NCBI RefSeq assembly: GCF_004364245.1
Contig: NZ_SOAV01000010.1
Location: 186,001 to 250,000 of the forward strand
DNA length: 64,000 nt
Reading direction: 5' to 3'
Origin: Streptomyces sp. BK208
GTDB lineage: Bacteria > Actinomycetota > Actinomycetes > Streptomycetales > Streptomycetaceae
The position numbers and the translations under genes are program-made. Each line of letters opens with the position of its first letter. Within the stretch, counting starts at the first letter, position 1. Positions 52,460-60,910 of the stretch are shown here, one piece after another. Under the pieces are notes generated by a model. It did not search any database, had not been told where the DNA came from, and worked only from the letters and a program-made list of their open reading frames with translations.

Positions 52460-52789
52460 GCGGACCTCCCCGTGCCACGGCAGCCGCCCGACACCGGCTG
52501 CGCCCTTGGGCTCACCCTGTGCCGCGGGGTGGGTGGGCGCGCGCTGGAGCGGCCGATCGTGGGTTTCTCACCGGTAGCCGCCGAGCGGGGGACGGGCCCG
52601 ACGCATGTGTGACCCACGTCACTGGAATGTTTTCCGGGAGCGGGAAATAACCGGGGATCGATTCCCCGTTTAGACCTGTGTCCGAGCGAAACGGGGAGTC
52701 CTTCCCCGGATCGCGACCCCGGTGGCCACCAGAGGCCATCAGCCGTCACATCCGTCACAGACATCCGTCACAGACACCGAGGAGTCGCC
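52460..52789. promoter_or_regulatory. Divergent region with two CGGGGA-N5-TCCCCG operators
   Basis: Two inverted repeats, CGGGGA-TCGAT-TCCCCG (52,652-52,668) and CGGGGA-GTCCT-TCCCCG (52,692-52,708), are exactly 40 bp apart, about four helical turns. They lie upstream of the TetR-family gene (start 52,790) and between it and the divergent metalloprotease gene. This is the classic arrangement for TetR autoregulation. The rest of the gap shows nothing else. Confidence 0.6.
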
Positions 52790-53443
52790 GTGCAGACCGC
52801 GATGCCTGATCAGCGCAAGGTGGCCCGGCCCCGTGCCGATGCCCTGCGCAATCGGGAGCGGATCGTCACCGCCGCCCGTGAGATGTTCGTCGAGCACGGC
52901 CCGGACGTGCCGCTCGACGACGTCGCCCGCCGGGCCGGCGTCGGCAACGCCACGGTGTACCGCAACTTCCCCGACCGCGACGCCCTCGTCCGCGAGGTCG
53001 TCTGCTCGGTCATGGACCGTACGGCACGGGCGGCCGAGCTGGCGCTCGCGGAGACCGGCGACGCGTTCGGGGCGCTGGAGCGCTTCGTGCACGTCTCCGC
53101 CGACGAGCGGATCAGCGCCCTGTGCCCCATGGTGTCCAGCACCTTCGACCAGCACCACCCCGACCTGGAGGCGTCACGCGAACGGGTCGAGCGGCTGGTC
53201 GCCGAGGTCATGGACCGGGCCAAGGCGGCCGGTCAGCTCCGCGACGACGTGGACGTGGGCGATCTGATGATCGCCGCGGCCCAGCTCAGCCGGCCCCCGG
53301 CCGGAACGGGATGCGTCAACGCCGACCGGTTCGTCCACCGTCATCTGCAGCTGTTCCTGGACGGGCTGCGGGCTCCGGCCCGCTCCGTCCTCCCGGGTGC
53401 GGCCGTCACTCTGGAGGATCTGCGCCGGCCCTGCGACCAGTAG
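52790..53443 (+). CDS. TetR-family regulator
   Basis: A 217-residue protein from GTG 52790 with GAGGAG. N-terminal HTH: RADALRNRERIVTAAREMFV, EHGPDVPLDDVARRAGVGNA, TVYRNFPDRDALVREVV. The C-terminal domain (FVHVSADERISALCPMVSST and onward) resembles the TetR_C_33/SbtR-like group. It precedes a drug-type MFS gene on the same strand (178-base gap), which it probably represses, and two matching palindromes lie upstream. Confidence 0.92.
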   Translation: MQTAMPDQRKVARPRADALRNRERIVTAAREMFVEHGPDVPLDDVARRAGVGNATVYRNFPDRDALVREVVCSVMDRTARAAELALAETGDAFGALERFVHVSADERISALCPMVSSTFDQHHPDLEASRERVERLVAEVMDRAKAAGQLRDDVDVGDLMIAAAQLSRPPAGTGCVNADRFVHRHLQLFLDGLRAPARSVLPGAAVTLEDLRRPCDQ

Positions 53444-53620
53444 CTCCGTCACGTCCACCGGATCCGCGCCTTCCACCGGATCCGTCGGCTCCACCACCGG
53501 ATCCGCCGCCGATGCCAGGCTCCCGGCTCCACCGTCGCTGCCGGTAGCAGGCAGTCGGCGCGGCCTCAGACGTCCCTTTTCTCATCTTTTTCCGTCACGA
53601 AGTCCGAAGTGGGTATCCCC

Positions 53621-55165
53621 ATGTCTCAATCAGCCGTCAAGGCCTCCGGCGTCACCGACGCCCCGGACGCCGGACGCTGGAAAGCGCTCGTCTTCATCGC
53701 GCTCGCCCAGCTGATGGTCGTCCTCGACTCCACCATCGTGAACATCGCCCTGCCCTCCGCCCAGCAGGACCTCGGGATCTCCGACGGCAACCGGCAGTGG
53801 GTCGTCACGGCCTACGCACTCGCCTTCGGCGGTCTGCTCCTGTTCGGCGGCCGGATAGCCGACAAGTGGGGCCGCAAGCGCACCTTCGTCACCGGCCTGG
53901 CCGGCTTCGCCGCGGCCTCCGCGCTCGGCGGCGCGGCCACCAACGAGGCGATGATGTTCGGCTCCCGCGCCCTCCAGGGCGTCTTCGGTGCCCTGCTCGC
54001 GCCCGCCGCGCTCTCCCTGCTCGCCGTGATGTTCACGGACGCCAAGGAGCGGGCCAAGGCCTTCGGTATCTACGGTGCCATCGCGGGCGGCGGCGCCGCC
54101 GTGGGTCTGATCCTCGGCGGTTTCCTCACCGAGTACCTGAACTGGCGCTGGACCTTCTTCGTCAACGTCCCGTTCGCGGCCGTCGCCGCGGCCGGTGCCT
54201 ACCTCGTCGTCCGCGAGCCGAAGGGCGGACGCAACCGCGCGCCGCTCGACATCCCCGGCGTGATCCTGTCCACCCTCGGTCTGGTCGCGCTCGTCTACGG
54301 CTTCACCCGCGCCGAGTCCGAGGGCTGGAGCGACGCGGTGACGGTCGGCATGTTCGTCGGTTCCGCCGTGCTCCTGCTGGCCTTCGTGCTGGTCGAGTCG
54401 AAGGTGAAGACCCCGCTGCTGCCGCTGCGCGTGATCACCGAGCGCAACCGGGGCGGTATCTACCTCTCGCTGGGCCTGGCGATCATCGCGATGTTCGGCC
54501 TGTTCCTCTTCCTGACCTACTACCTCCAGGTCGTGAAGGGCTACACGCCGGTGAAGACCGGCTTCGCCTTCCTGCCGATGGTCGTCGGCATGATCACGGG
54601 TTCCACCCAGATCGGCACCCGTCTGATGACCCGGGTCCCGCCCCGGCTGCTGATGGGCCCCGGCTTCCTGGTCGCCGCCGTCGGCATGCTGCTGCTGACC
54701 CAGCTGGAGGTCGACACCTCCTACGCCGGTGTGCTGCTGCCCGGCATGCTGCTGCTCGGCCTCGGCATGGGTACGGCGTTCATGCCGGCGATGTCCATGG
54801 CCACCATGGGCGTGGAGCCGCGGGACGCCGGTGTCGCCTCCGCGATGGTCAACACCTCGCAGCAGGTGGGCGGCGCGATCGGTACGGCGCTGCTGAACAC
54901 GATCGCCGCCTCCGCCACCACGTCGTACATCACCGACCACATCGGGAGTGCGACCTCGCGCTCGCAGCAGCAGCTGGTCCAGGTGCAGGGCCAGGTGCAG
55001 GGCTACACCAGCGCGATCTGGTTCGCCGTCGGCATCCTGGTCGTGGCGGCCGCGATCGCCCTGACCTTCGTCAACGCCGGGCGGCCGGGCGGCAGCACCG
55101 TCGCCGGGTCCGGTGCGGGCGACGCGGTCGAGGACGAGCTGCCGGTGCCGGTCGTCGCCCACTGA
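53621..55165 (+). CDS. MFS transporter, DHA2 (EmrB/QacA-like) drug efflux
   Basis: A 514-residue protein from ATG 53621 (MSQSAVKASG); GTG 53609 is an alternative. Fourteen hydrophobic segments fit DHA2. Motif D1 is in FIALAQLMVVLDSTIVNIAL, motif A in GGRIADKWGRKRTFVTGL, and motif C-like in GIYGAIAGGGAAVGLILGG. Exports hydrophobic compounds by proton antiport. The upstream TetR gene makes a standard efflux cassette. Confidence 0.95.
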   Translation: MSQSAVKASGVTDAPDAGRWKALVFIALAQLMVVLDSTIVNIALPSAQQDLGISDGNRQWVVTAYALAFGGLLLFGGRIADKWGRKRTFVTGLAGFAAASALGGAATNEAMMFGSRALQGVFGALLAPAALSLLAVMFTDAKERAKAFGIYGAIAGGGAAVGLILGGFLTEYLNWRWTFFVNVPFAAVAAAGAYLVVREPKGGRNRAPLDIPGVILSTLGLVALVYGFTRAESEGWSDAVTVGMFVGSAVLLLAFVLVESKVKTPLLPLRVITERNRGGIYLSLGLAIIAMFGLFLFLTYYLQVVKGYTPVKTGFAFLPMVVGMITGSTQIGTRLMTRVPPRLLMGPGFLVAAVGMLLLTQLEVDTSYAGVLLPGMLLLGLGMGTAFMPAMSMATMGVEPRDAGVASAMVNTSQQVGGAIGTALLNTIAASATTSYITDHIGSATSRSQQQLVQVQGQVQGYTSAIWFAVGILVVAAAIALTFVNAGRPGGSTVAGSGAGDAVEDELPVPVVAH

Positions 55166-55275
55166 CGACGCCGGACCCGGTACCCGCTCGGACCTCGGGC
55201 CCCTGTTCCACCCGTGCGGACGGGGAGGGGACGCCCCGACCGCACGGTTCCCCCGGACCTGCCCCGGCCGCGCGC

Positions 55276-55767
55276 TCAGCGCAGCCAGGGCAGGTCCGCA
55301 CCCGCTTCGCTCGGCTGAAGTCCCTCGGCGACGATCGTCATGATCTCGCCGAGGGACTTCTGCTGTTCCGGGGTGAGCCGGTCGAAGACGGCCTGGCGCA
55401 CGGCGTTCACGTGGCCCGGCGCGGTCCGGCGCAGCACGTCGTACCCCTCGTCCGTGAGGATGGCGAACTGGCCGCGCTTGTCGGAGGGGCAGTCCTCGCG
55501 GCGGACCCAGCCGTTCTTCTCCAGGCGGGCGACCGCGTGCGAGAGCCGCGAGCGGGTGATCTTCGCGTACTTGGCCAGCTCCGTCATCCGCAGCCGCCGG
55601 CGCGGCGACTCGGCCAGCTTGACCAGCAGGCCGTAGTAGACGTGCGGCATGCCCGCGTCGCGCTGGAGCTGCCGGTCGAGGTGGTCCTCGAGGAGGGTGG
55701 CGGCCTCGATGTAGGAGCGCCAGACGAGCTGCTCCTCGGCGGTGAGCCAACGGGGATCGTCGTTCAT
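55276..55767 (-). CDS. MarR-family regulator
   Basis: A 163-residue protein from ATG 55767 (MNDDPRWLTAEEQLVWRSY). The winged helix is visible: RLRMTELAKYAKITRSRLSH and AVARLEKNGWVRREDCPSDK, with the wing in RGQFAILTDEGYDVLRRTA. It is divergent from the DODA-type dioxygenase gene across a 116-base region containing three copies of a GTTCAAG motif. Regulates its neighbour, by analogy with other MarR/ring-cleavage-type pairs. Confidence 0.94.
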   Translation of the reverse strand: MNDDPRWLTAEEQLVWRSYIEAATLLEDHLDRQLQRDAGMPHVYYGLLVKLAESPRRRLRMTELAKYAKITRSRLSHAVARLEKNGWVRREDCPSDKRGQFAILTDEGYDVLRRTAPGHVNAVRQAVFDRLTPEQQKSLGEIMTIVAEGLQPSEAGADLPWLR

Positions 55768-55790
55768 GCCCCCACTGTACGAAACGACTT

Positions 55791-55866
55791 CTTGAACATT
55801 AAACAAAAGGAGCGTAGGTTGAGGGGGAGAAAGATTGAGAGTTCAAGTAGTTCGGTAGTTCAAGTA
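55791..55866. promoter_or_regulatory. MarR operator candidates: CTTGAAC and two GTTCAAGTA copies
   Basis: CTTGAAC at 55,791-55,797, and its reverse complement extended as GTTCAAGTA at 55,841-55,849 and 55,858-55,866 (17-bp period). This AT-rich islet is unusual for the genome and lies exactly in the divergent promoter region. Confidence 0.6.
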
Positions 55867-55883
55867 TTGGAGGAGTGGTAGTC

Positions 55884-56672
55884 ATGGCCACCGCCGCCCC
55901 GCAGGAGCGCATGCCCGCCCTCTATCTCAGCCACGGCGCCCCGCCGCTCGCCGACGACCCCGTCTGGCCCGGCGAACTGGCCGCCTGGTCCGCCGCCCTG
56001 CCGCGCCCCCGGGCGATCCTCGTCGTCTCCGCCCACTGGGAGGAGGCCCCGCTCGCCCTGGGCGCCACCAGGACCGTCCCCCTGGAGTACGACTTCTGGG
56101 GGTTCCCGGAGCACTACTACCAGGTGCGCTACGAGGCCCCCGGCGCCCCCGCGCTCGCCGAGTCCGTACGGAAGCTGCTGCGCGCCCCCGGTACGCCCGT
56201 GCAGGACGTCCCCGACCGCGGCCTCGACCACGGTGCCTATGTGCCGCTGGTCGAGATGTACCCCGGCGCCGACGTCCCCGTCCTCCAGGTCTCCATGCCG
56301 ACCCTAAACCCGGCGCGGCTCATGGAGATCGGCCGCAGGCTCGCGCCGCTGCGCGACGAGGGCGTGCTGATCATCGGCTCCGGCTTCTTCACCCACAACC
56401 TGGCCGCACTCCGCCAGGGCGGCGTCCCCTCCTGGTCGGCGGAGTTCGACGACTGGGGCCGGCGTGCGCTGGAGGGCGGGGACGTGGACGGGCTGCTCGA
56501 CTTCGCCCGCAAGTCCCCGGCGGGACGGCTCGCCCACCCGCGCACCGAGCACTTCGCCCCCCTGTTCGTGACCATGGGCGCGGCGGACGCGGCGGGTGAG
56601 CTGGACCTGCGGCGGTCGGTGATCGACGGGTTCTGGATGGGCCTGGCCAAGCGCTCGGTGCAGTTCGGCTGA
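55884..56672 (+). CDS. DODA-type class III extradiol ring-cleavage dioxygenase
   Basis: A 262-residue protein from ATG 55884, 8 bases after GGAGGAG. The LigB-like fold shows LYLSHGAPPL (His17), ILVVSAHWEEA (His51), DRGLDHGAYVPLVEMYPGAD, IIGSGFFTHNLAAL and HPRTEHFAPLFVTMGAAD. These supply the non-haem metal ligands and the catalytic His. Relatives (YgiD, plant DODA) open catechol rings such as DOPA. The MarR regulator next door may sense the phenolic substrate. Confidence 0.93.
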   Translation: MATAAPQERMPALYLSHGAPPLADDPVWPGELAAWSAALPRPRAILVVSAHWEEAPLALGATRTVPLEYDFWGFPEHYYQVRYEAPGAPALAESVRKLLRAPGTPVQDVPDRGLDHGAYVPLVEMYPGADVPVLQVSMPTLNPARLMEIGRRLAPLRDEGVLIIGSGFFTHNLAALRQGGVPSWSAEFDDWGRRALEGGDVDGLLDFARKSPAGRLAHPRTEHFAPLFVTMGAADAAGELDLRRSVIDGFWMGLAKRSVQFG

Positions 56673-56698
56673 CCGTCGCCGGACGGGAGCCCTGCGGC

Positions 56699-56754
56699 GC
56701 CGGGCACGGGGTACAGGGTGCTGGACGCCGGGCACGGGGTACAAGGCGCTGGAC
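56699..56754. repeat. 28-bp tandem duplication
   Basis: Two units (56,699-56,726 and 56,727-56,754) match at 26 of 28 positions, beginning GCCGGGCACGGGGTACA. They lie between the converging dioxygenase and acetyltransferase genes; a third partial unit (GCCGGGC) follows. Confidence 0.85.
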
Positions 56755-56788
56755 GCCGGGCCGCGGCCTCCGTGGCCCGGCCGCCGGG

Positions 56789-57307
56789 CTACAGGGGCTT
56801 CTCGTACCAGGCCACGTCCCAGTACCGCCCGAACTTGCGGCCCACCTCCCCGTACGTTCCCACGTGCCGGAAGCCGAAGCGGGCGTGCAGGCGCTCCGAC
56901 GCCGGGTTGGGCTGCGCGATGCCCGCGTAGGCCCGGTGCACGTCCTCGGTGGCCAGGGCGTCGAAGAGGGACGTGTAGAGCAGCGAGCCGATCCCGCGGC
57001 CGCCGGCGTCCGGTGCGACGTAGACGGTGGTCTCCACCGAGGTCCGGTAGGCGGGCTTCGCGCGGTAGGGGCTGGAGGTGGCGTACCCCAGGATCTCCTG
57101 TGAGTCCGCGTCCGTCGCAACCCTGAGGCGGTACGGGCCGTCTTCAGGGTGGGAGAGCAGCCAGGGGCGCCGCTCTTCCGGTGTGAACGGTTCGGTGTCG
57201 AACGTGATGGGCGTCTCACGTACGTAGTGGTTGTAGAGGTCGGTGAGGGCCTTCAGATCGTCCTCGACCCCCGGCCTGACCTGGATCTCCGCGCTGTCCG
57301 ACAGCAT
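56789..57307 (-). CDS. GNAT N-acetyltransferase (phosphinothricin-acetyltransferase-like)
   Basis: A 172-residue protein from ATG 57307 with GAGGAGGGG. It has the PAT-subfamily start (IQVRPGVEDDLKALTDLYNH, YVRETPITFDTEPFTPEERR), the acetyl-CoA loop YVAPDAGGRGIGSLLYTSL (motif A Q/RxxGxG/A variant GGRGIG) and a C-terminal LHARFGFRHVGTYGEVGRKF. Acetylates a small primary amine; phosphinothricin- or methionine-sulfoximine-type substrates are plausible but unproven. Divergent from hrdD. Confidence 0.92.
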   Translation of the reverse strand: MLSDSAEIQVRPGVEDDLKALTDLYNHYVRETPITFDTEPFTPEERRPWLLSHPEDGPYRLRVATDADSQEILGYATSSPYRAKPAYRTSVETTVYVAPDAGGRGIGSLLYTSLFDALATEDVHRAYAGIAQPNPASERLHARFGFRHVGTYGEVGRKFGRYWDVAWYEKPL

Positions 57308-57367
57308 CGCCCCTCCTCGTGTGGCGGCACAGGGTACTGCATGATCAGAAAAATCGAGGGGCGGGTT

Positions 57368-57394
57368 GGGAATTCTGTCCGGATTCCAGTCGTT
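57368..57394 (+). promoter_or_regulatory. Sigma-R-type promoter of hrdD
   Basis: GGGAAT at 57,368-57,373 and GTT at 57,392-57,394, exactly 18 bases apart, match the oxidative-stress ECF sigma-R consensus GGGAAT-N18-GTT. It lies about 120 bases upstream of the hrdD start. Control of hrdD by sigma-R is established in S. coelicolor, which supports the call. Confidence 0.8.
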
Positions 57395-57512
57395 GTTTCC
57401 ATCGGATGCAGGGCACCCGAGGAGAGTCCCCGGCAGGGACGGAGACAACACCACACGGCGCCCGAACGTCCACAGGACCCACCCGCTGAACCACCATCGC
57501 AAGGGAGCACGC

Positions 57513-58511
57513 ATGGCAACCCGTGCCGTCGCCCGTCGTAAGTCCGCCACCGGCGAGACCTCCGGCGCGGCAACCAGCGTCCGCGCCAACGGCGGAGAGC
57601 TCGCCGACCGCGATCTGGTCGGCATGTACCTCGACGAGATCGCCCGGACCCCGCTGCTCGACGCCGCCAAGGAGGTCGAGCTGTCCCAGGCCATCGAGGC
57701 CGGTGTGTTCGCGCGACAGGTCCTCGAAGGCTACGAGGAGACCGGGGCGGACGCCACCCGGGAGGAGCTCCAGGCCCTGATCGACGAGAGCGACCGGGCC
57801 AAGGACGTCTTCATCCGCTCGAACCTCCGTCTGGTCGTCGCGGTCGCCCGCCGCTACCCGCGCAGCGGTCTGCCGCTCCTCGACCTGATCCAGGAGGGCA
57901 ACGCCGGCCTGGTCCGCGCGGTCGAGAAGTTCGACTACCGCAAGGGCTTCAAGTTCTCCACGTACGCGACCTGGTGGATCCGTCAGGCCATCACCCGTTC
58001 CATCGCCGACCAGTCGCGCACCATCCGGCTGCCCGTCCACCTGGTGGAGGAGCTGGGCCGGATCCGGCGCGTGCAGCGCGAGTTCAACCGGGAGCACGGC
58101 CGCGAGCCGGAGCCCGCCGAGATCGCGGCCGAGCTGGGCTCGACGCCGGAGCGCGTCACCGACGTGCTCGACTGGGCCCGCGACCCGGTCTCGCTGAACA
58201 TGTCGGTGGACGACGAGGGCGAGACCCAGTTCGGCGACCTGCTGGAGGACACCTCCGCCGTGTCGCCCGAGCAGTCGGTGCTGACGCTGCTGCGCAGTGA
58301 GGAGCTGGACGACCTCATCGGCCGCCTCGACCCGCGCACGGCCTCCATCATCAAGATGCGGTACGGCATCGACGACGGCCGCGAGCGCACGCTCACCGAG
58401 GTCGGCAAGGAGCACGGCCTCACGCGCGAGCGGATCCGCCAGATCGAGAAGCACGCGCTGCTCGAGCTGAAGAAGCTGGCCCGCGACACCGGCTTCGAGG
58501 CGGCGGCGTAA
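57513..58511 (+). CDS. hrdD: Principal-like (group 2) RNA polymerase sigma factor HrdD
   Basis: A 332-residue protein, the length of S. coelicolor HrdD, from ATG 57513 after AAGGGAG. Regions are clear: 1.2 (GELADRDLVGMYLDEIARTP), 2.1-2.4 (RSNLRLVVAVARRYPRSGLP, FDYRKGFKFSTYATWWIRQA), 3 (RTIRLPVHLVEELGRIRRVQ) and 4.2 (TLTEVGKEHGLTRERIRQIE). It recognises HrdB-like promoters and is dispensable for growth in known species. The upstream sigma-R-type promoter links it to thiol-oxidative stress. Confidence 0.96.
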   Translation: MATRAVARRKSATGETSGAATSVRANGGELADRDLVGMYLDEIARTPLLDAAKEVELSQAIEAGVFARQVLEGYEETGADATREELQALIDESDRAKDVFIRSNLRLVVAVARRYPRSGLPLLDLIQEGNAGLVRAVEKFDYRKGFKFSTYATWWIRQAITRSIADQSRTIRLPVHLVEELGRIRRVQREFNREHGREPEPAEIAAELGSTPERVTDVLDWARDPVSLNMSVDDEGETQFGDLLEDTSAVSPEQSVLTLLRSEELDDLIGRLDPRTASIIKMRYGIDDGRERTLTEVGKEHGLTRERIRQIEKHALLELKKLARDTGFEAAA

Positions 58512-58535
58512 CGCCACCGGTCATCGCGAGCGCGA

Positions 58536-58566
58536 CGGCGGGCCGGTCCCAGGGACCGGCCCGCCG
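58536..58566 (+). terminator. hrdD terminator
   Basis: A 15-bp perfect inverted repeat (CGGCGGGCCGGTCCC and its complement) with a single-base centre, 25 bases after the hrdD stop. The real loop must be larger. No U-run follows, as is common in Streptomyces. Confidence 0.8.
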
Positions 58567-59097
58567 CGGTGTCTGTCGGGGGCGTGGGCCCCTGACCGGT
58601 GGGCCCCGCTTCCGGTCGGGTCGGCCGTCGTGCGGAGGGCGGTGGCGTAGCCGCTCGCCTCGCCGCCTGCGCCGACCGGGCGGACCGGCCGGGCGGACCG
58701 GCCAGTCGCGTGACGCCGGGGGCGTGACGTGGCGGGTGGGGCGTGCGCCGGGTGCTGAACGCGGCGCGAACATGGCCGTACAACGCCGCTTCAACCCGTC
58801 GCGGCCGGGAACAAGAACCCCGGGCCCGTCCGTCACGGGCCGCAGGGCCGTCCGCACGTGATGCCGCCCCACCACACCCGCAGACCAGGTCCCGACGCAC
58901 TCCCCCCGGCGCCGGGACTTCCCGAGCCGGGCTCGGTGCCCCTCCCCCCGGGCGCCGCAGCCCGGCTCCTTCCGCTGCGCAGCGTCGGCGGACACGGGCC
59001 GGGGCGGAAGCGGCTGGGGAGGCGGGGCACCCCGAACCTGAACCCCGGGGTGGCCCGCCGAATGGCAGATTCTGCCACAGCGGCATAGCCTGCCGAA
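58567..59097. other. Gene-free stretch between hrdD and the TetR gene
   Basis: About 530 bases of very GC-rich sequence. Frames on both strands are Arg/Pro-rich shadows. Apart from the palindrome at 59,063-59,077 I see no RNA gene or other motif. It is long for an intergenic gap here and could hide a small RNA. Confidence 0.4.
59063..59077. promoter_or_regulatory. TetR operator candidate (15-bp palindrome)
   Basis: TGGCAGATTCTGCCA, a perfect palindrome around a central T, 20 bases upstream of the GTG at 59,098. No ribosome site follows, so the TetR mRNA may be leaderless or nearly so, with the palindrome over its promoter. Confidence 0.6.
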
Positions 59098-59847
59098 GTG
59101 AGCACCACCGTCCCACCATTTCCCGACCCCGGCCCGGGGCCGGTCTCCCTGACCGAGCGGCGCAAGGCCGAGACCCGGATGGAGATCGCCCGGGCGGCGG
59201 CCCGCCTCTTCGTCGGCCAGGGCCTGCGGGCCACCCGGGCCGAGGACATCGCGCGGGCCGCCGGTGTCGCCCCGCGCACCTTCTACCGCTACTTCGCGGC
59301 AAAGGAGGAGGCGATCGCCCCGCTCTACGCCCTGGGCGCCGAGCGCTGGGTGCGCGCGGTGCGCGAGGCCCCCGCCGCTCTGTCCCCGCCCGAGGCCCTG
59401 GAACACGCCGTGCGGCACACGCTGACCCCGGGCGCCGGTGTCTCGGCGCCCTCCTGGGAGTGGGCCCGCACCCTCATCCGCCTGGCCGCGAGCAGTCCGG
59501 CGCTGCGCAAGGTGTGGGCGGAGGTCTGCCTCGCCACGGAACGGGGGCTGGTGGGGGCGCTGGCCGCGCGGATGTCCGGGGGTGACGACAACGTTGCCGC
59601 ACGGCTGGCCGCCACGTCCCGGCTGCAGTTCGCGGCCGCCGTGGCGAGTGCGGCCGTGCGGGCGGCGGCGGAGTACTGGGCGTCGTCGTCCCCGCAGGAG
59701 ACGCGCAGCCCGCTGGACCAGGCGCTGGTGAACCTGGAGGTACTGCGGGGCTTCGCCTGGGAGGACGGCACCCGGGAGGACGGCACCGGGAAGGACGGCA
59801 CCGGGGAGGACAGCACTGGGGAGGACGGCACCGGGCACGAGGGGTGA
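59098..59847 (+). CDS. TetR-family regulator with C-terminal pentapeptide-like repeats
   Basis: A 249-residue protein from GTG 59098. HTH: LTERRKAETRMEIARAAARL, GLRATRAEDIARAAGVAPRT, FYRYFAAKEEAIAPLY. The ligand domain continues to about residue 220, followed by an acidic tail of about five EDGTG-type repeats (DNA 59,760-59,836, 15-bp period). Such tails vary between strains by slippage. No target gene is adjacent on the same strand; the palindrome upstream suggests autoregulation. Confidence 0.92.
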   Translation: MSTTVPPFPDPGPGPVSLTERRKAETRMEIARAAARLFVGQGLRATRAEDIARAAGVAPRTFYRYFAAKEEAIAPLYALGAERWVRAVREAPAALSPPEALEHAVRHTLTPGAGVSAPSWEWARTLIRLAASSPALRKVWAEVCLATERGLVGALAARMSGGDDNVAARLAATSRLQFAAAVASAAVRAAAEYWASSSPQETRSPLDQALVNLEVLRGFAWEDGTREDGTGKDGTGEDSTGEDGTGHEG

Positions 59848-59876
59848 CGACCGGATGCGGGCGGTACGGCGGCCGG

Positions 59877-60848
59877 TCAGCCGGGCTCCGCCGCCCGTCC
59901 CAGCCGCGCGCCCAGTTCCCGTACGCACTCCACCAGCTCCGCCGGTTCGCGGACCCGGAACTCCATCCCGGTCGTCGCCAGCCGCACCGCGATCCACTCC
60001 ACCGAACCGCTCACGGTCGCCCGCACCACGCACGACGGGGAGCCGTCCACCGGCTCCGGCGCGCCCATCCAGGGCGGCAGCAGCGGCGCGACCGCCTCGG
60101 CCGGCGCGTGGAAGACCACCGTGATCTCGTAGCTGTCGTTCCGGCGCTGCATCGAACGCCGTAGATATTCGGCCGCGTCCCCGGTCGGCAGCTCCCGCGG
60201 CGCGAAACGCGCCCCCGTGGCGAAGGGCCGGCTCACCCGGTCGACCCGGAAGGTACGCCAGTCGTCCCGGTCGACGTCATAGGCGACGAGGTACCAGCGC
60301 CGCCCCGTCGACACCAGCCGGTACGGCTCCGTCACGCGCCGCGTCTCGGTGCCGTCCGCCGCGCGGTAGGCGAACCGCAGCCGCTCGTGCCCGGCCACCG
60401 TCGACGCCATCACGGTCAGCGTCTCCGGTGCGATGCTGGGACCGTCCCCGCTGGTCAGCGGCGTGGTCGCGGACTGGAGCGTGGCGACCCGGTGCCGCAG
60501 CCGGGACGGCAGCACCTGTTCCAGCTTGGCCAGTGCCCGCACCGACGCCTCGTCCAGACCGGCGACCGCGTGCCCGGCGCCCGCCCGCAGCCCGACCGCG
60601 ATGGCCACCGCCTCCTCGTCGTCGAGGACGAGCGGCGGCATCGCCTTGCCCGCCACCAGCCGGTAGCCGCCGTCGGAACCCATCGTGGCCTGGACCGGGT
60701 AGCCCAGCTCGCGCAGGCGGTCGATGTCCCGCCGGACCGTGCGCCGGGAGACCCCGAGCCGGTCGGCCAGTTCGCCGCCGGGCCATTCGCGGGGCGTCTG
60801 GAGGAGCGAGAGGAGCGTCAGCAGCCGGGCCGGGGTGTCCGTCGTCAT
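59877..60848 (-). CDS. WYL-domain (YafY-like) transcriptional regulator
   Basis: A 323-residue protein from ATG 60848 (MTTDTPARLL); ATG 60860 is an alternative. The N-terminal winged helix LLSLLQTPREWPGGELADRL, GVSRRTVRRDIDRLRELGYP is followed by a WYL domain (LRFAYRAADGTETRRVTEPY, RRWYLVAYDVDRDDWRTFRV) and the WCX extension (EITVVFHAPAEAVAPLLPPW). WYL regulators sense nucleic acids or small nucleotide ligands. Divergent from the MFS gene, which it most likely controls. Confidence 0.93.
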   Translation of the reverse strand: MTTDTPARLLTLLSLLQTPREWPGGELADRLGVSRRTVRRDIDRLRELGYPVQATMGSDGGYRLVAGKAMPPLVLDDEEAVAIAVGLRAGAGHAVAGLDEASVRALAKLEQVLPSRLRHRVATLQSATTPLTSGDGPSIAPETLTVMASTVAGHERLRFAYRAADGTETRRVTEPYRLVSTGRRWYLVAYDVDRDDWRTFRVDRVSRPFATGARFAPRELPTGDAAEYLRRSMQRRNDSYEITVVFHAPAEAVAPLLPPWMGAPEPVDGSPSCVVRATVSGSVEWIAVRLATTGMEFRVREPAELVECVRELGARLGRAAEPG

Positions 60849-60910
60849 GCGGTCGAGCATGCCGCAGATCTAGGACACGATCCGACCTACTGGCCTCCTA
60901 CCTTCCTTCC

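Noticed and set aside
53455..53505. Repeated CCACCGGATCCG motif between the TetR and MFS genes
   Set aside because: Three short copies with uneven spacing; too weak and compositionally biased to call an operator array.
58420..60033. 537-codon open frame on the - strand
   Set aside because: Antisense to the TetR gene and extends into gene-free DNA, with low-complexity translation and no ribosome site.
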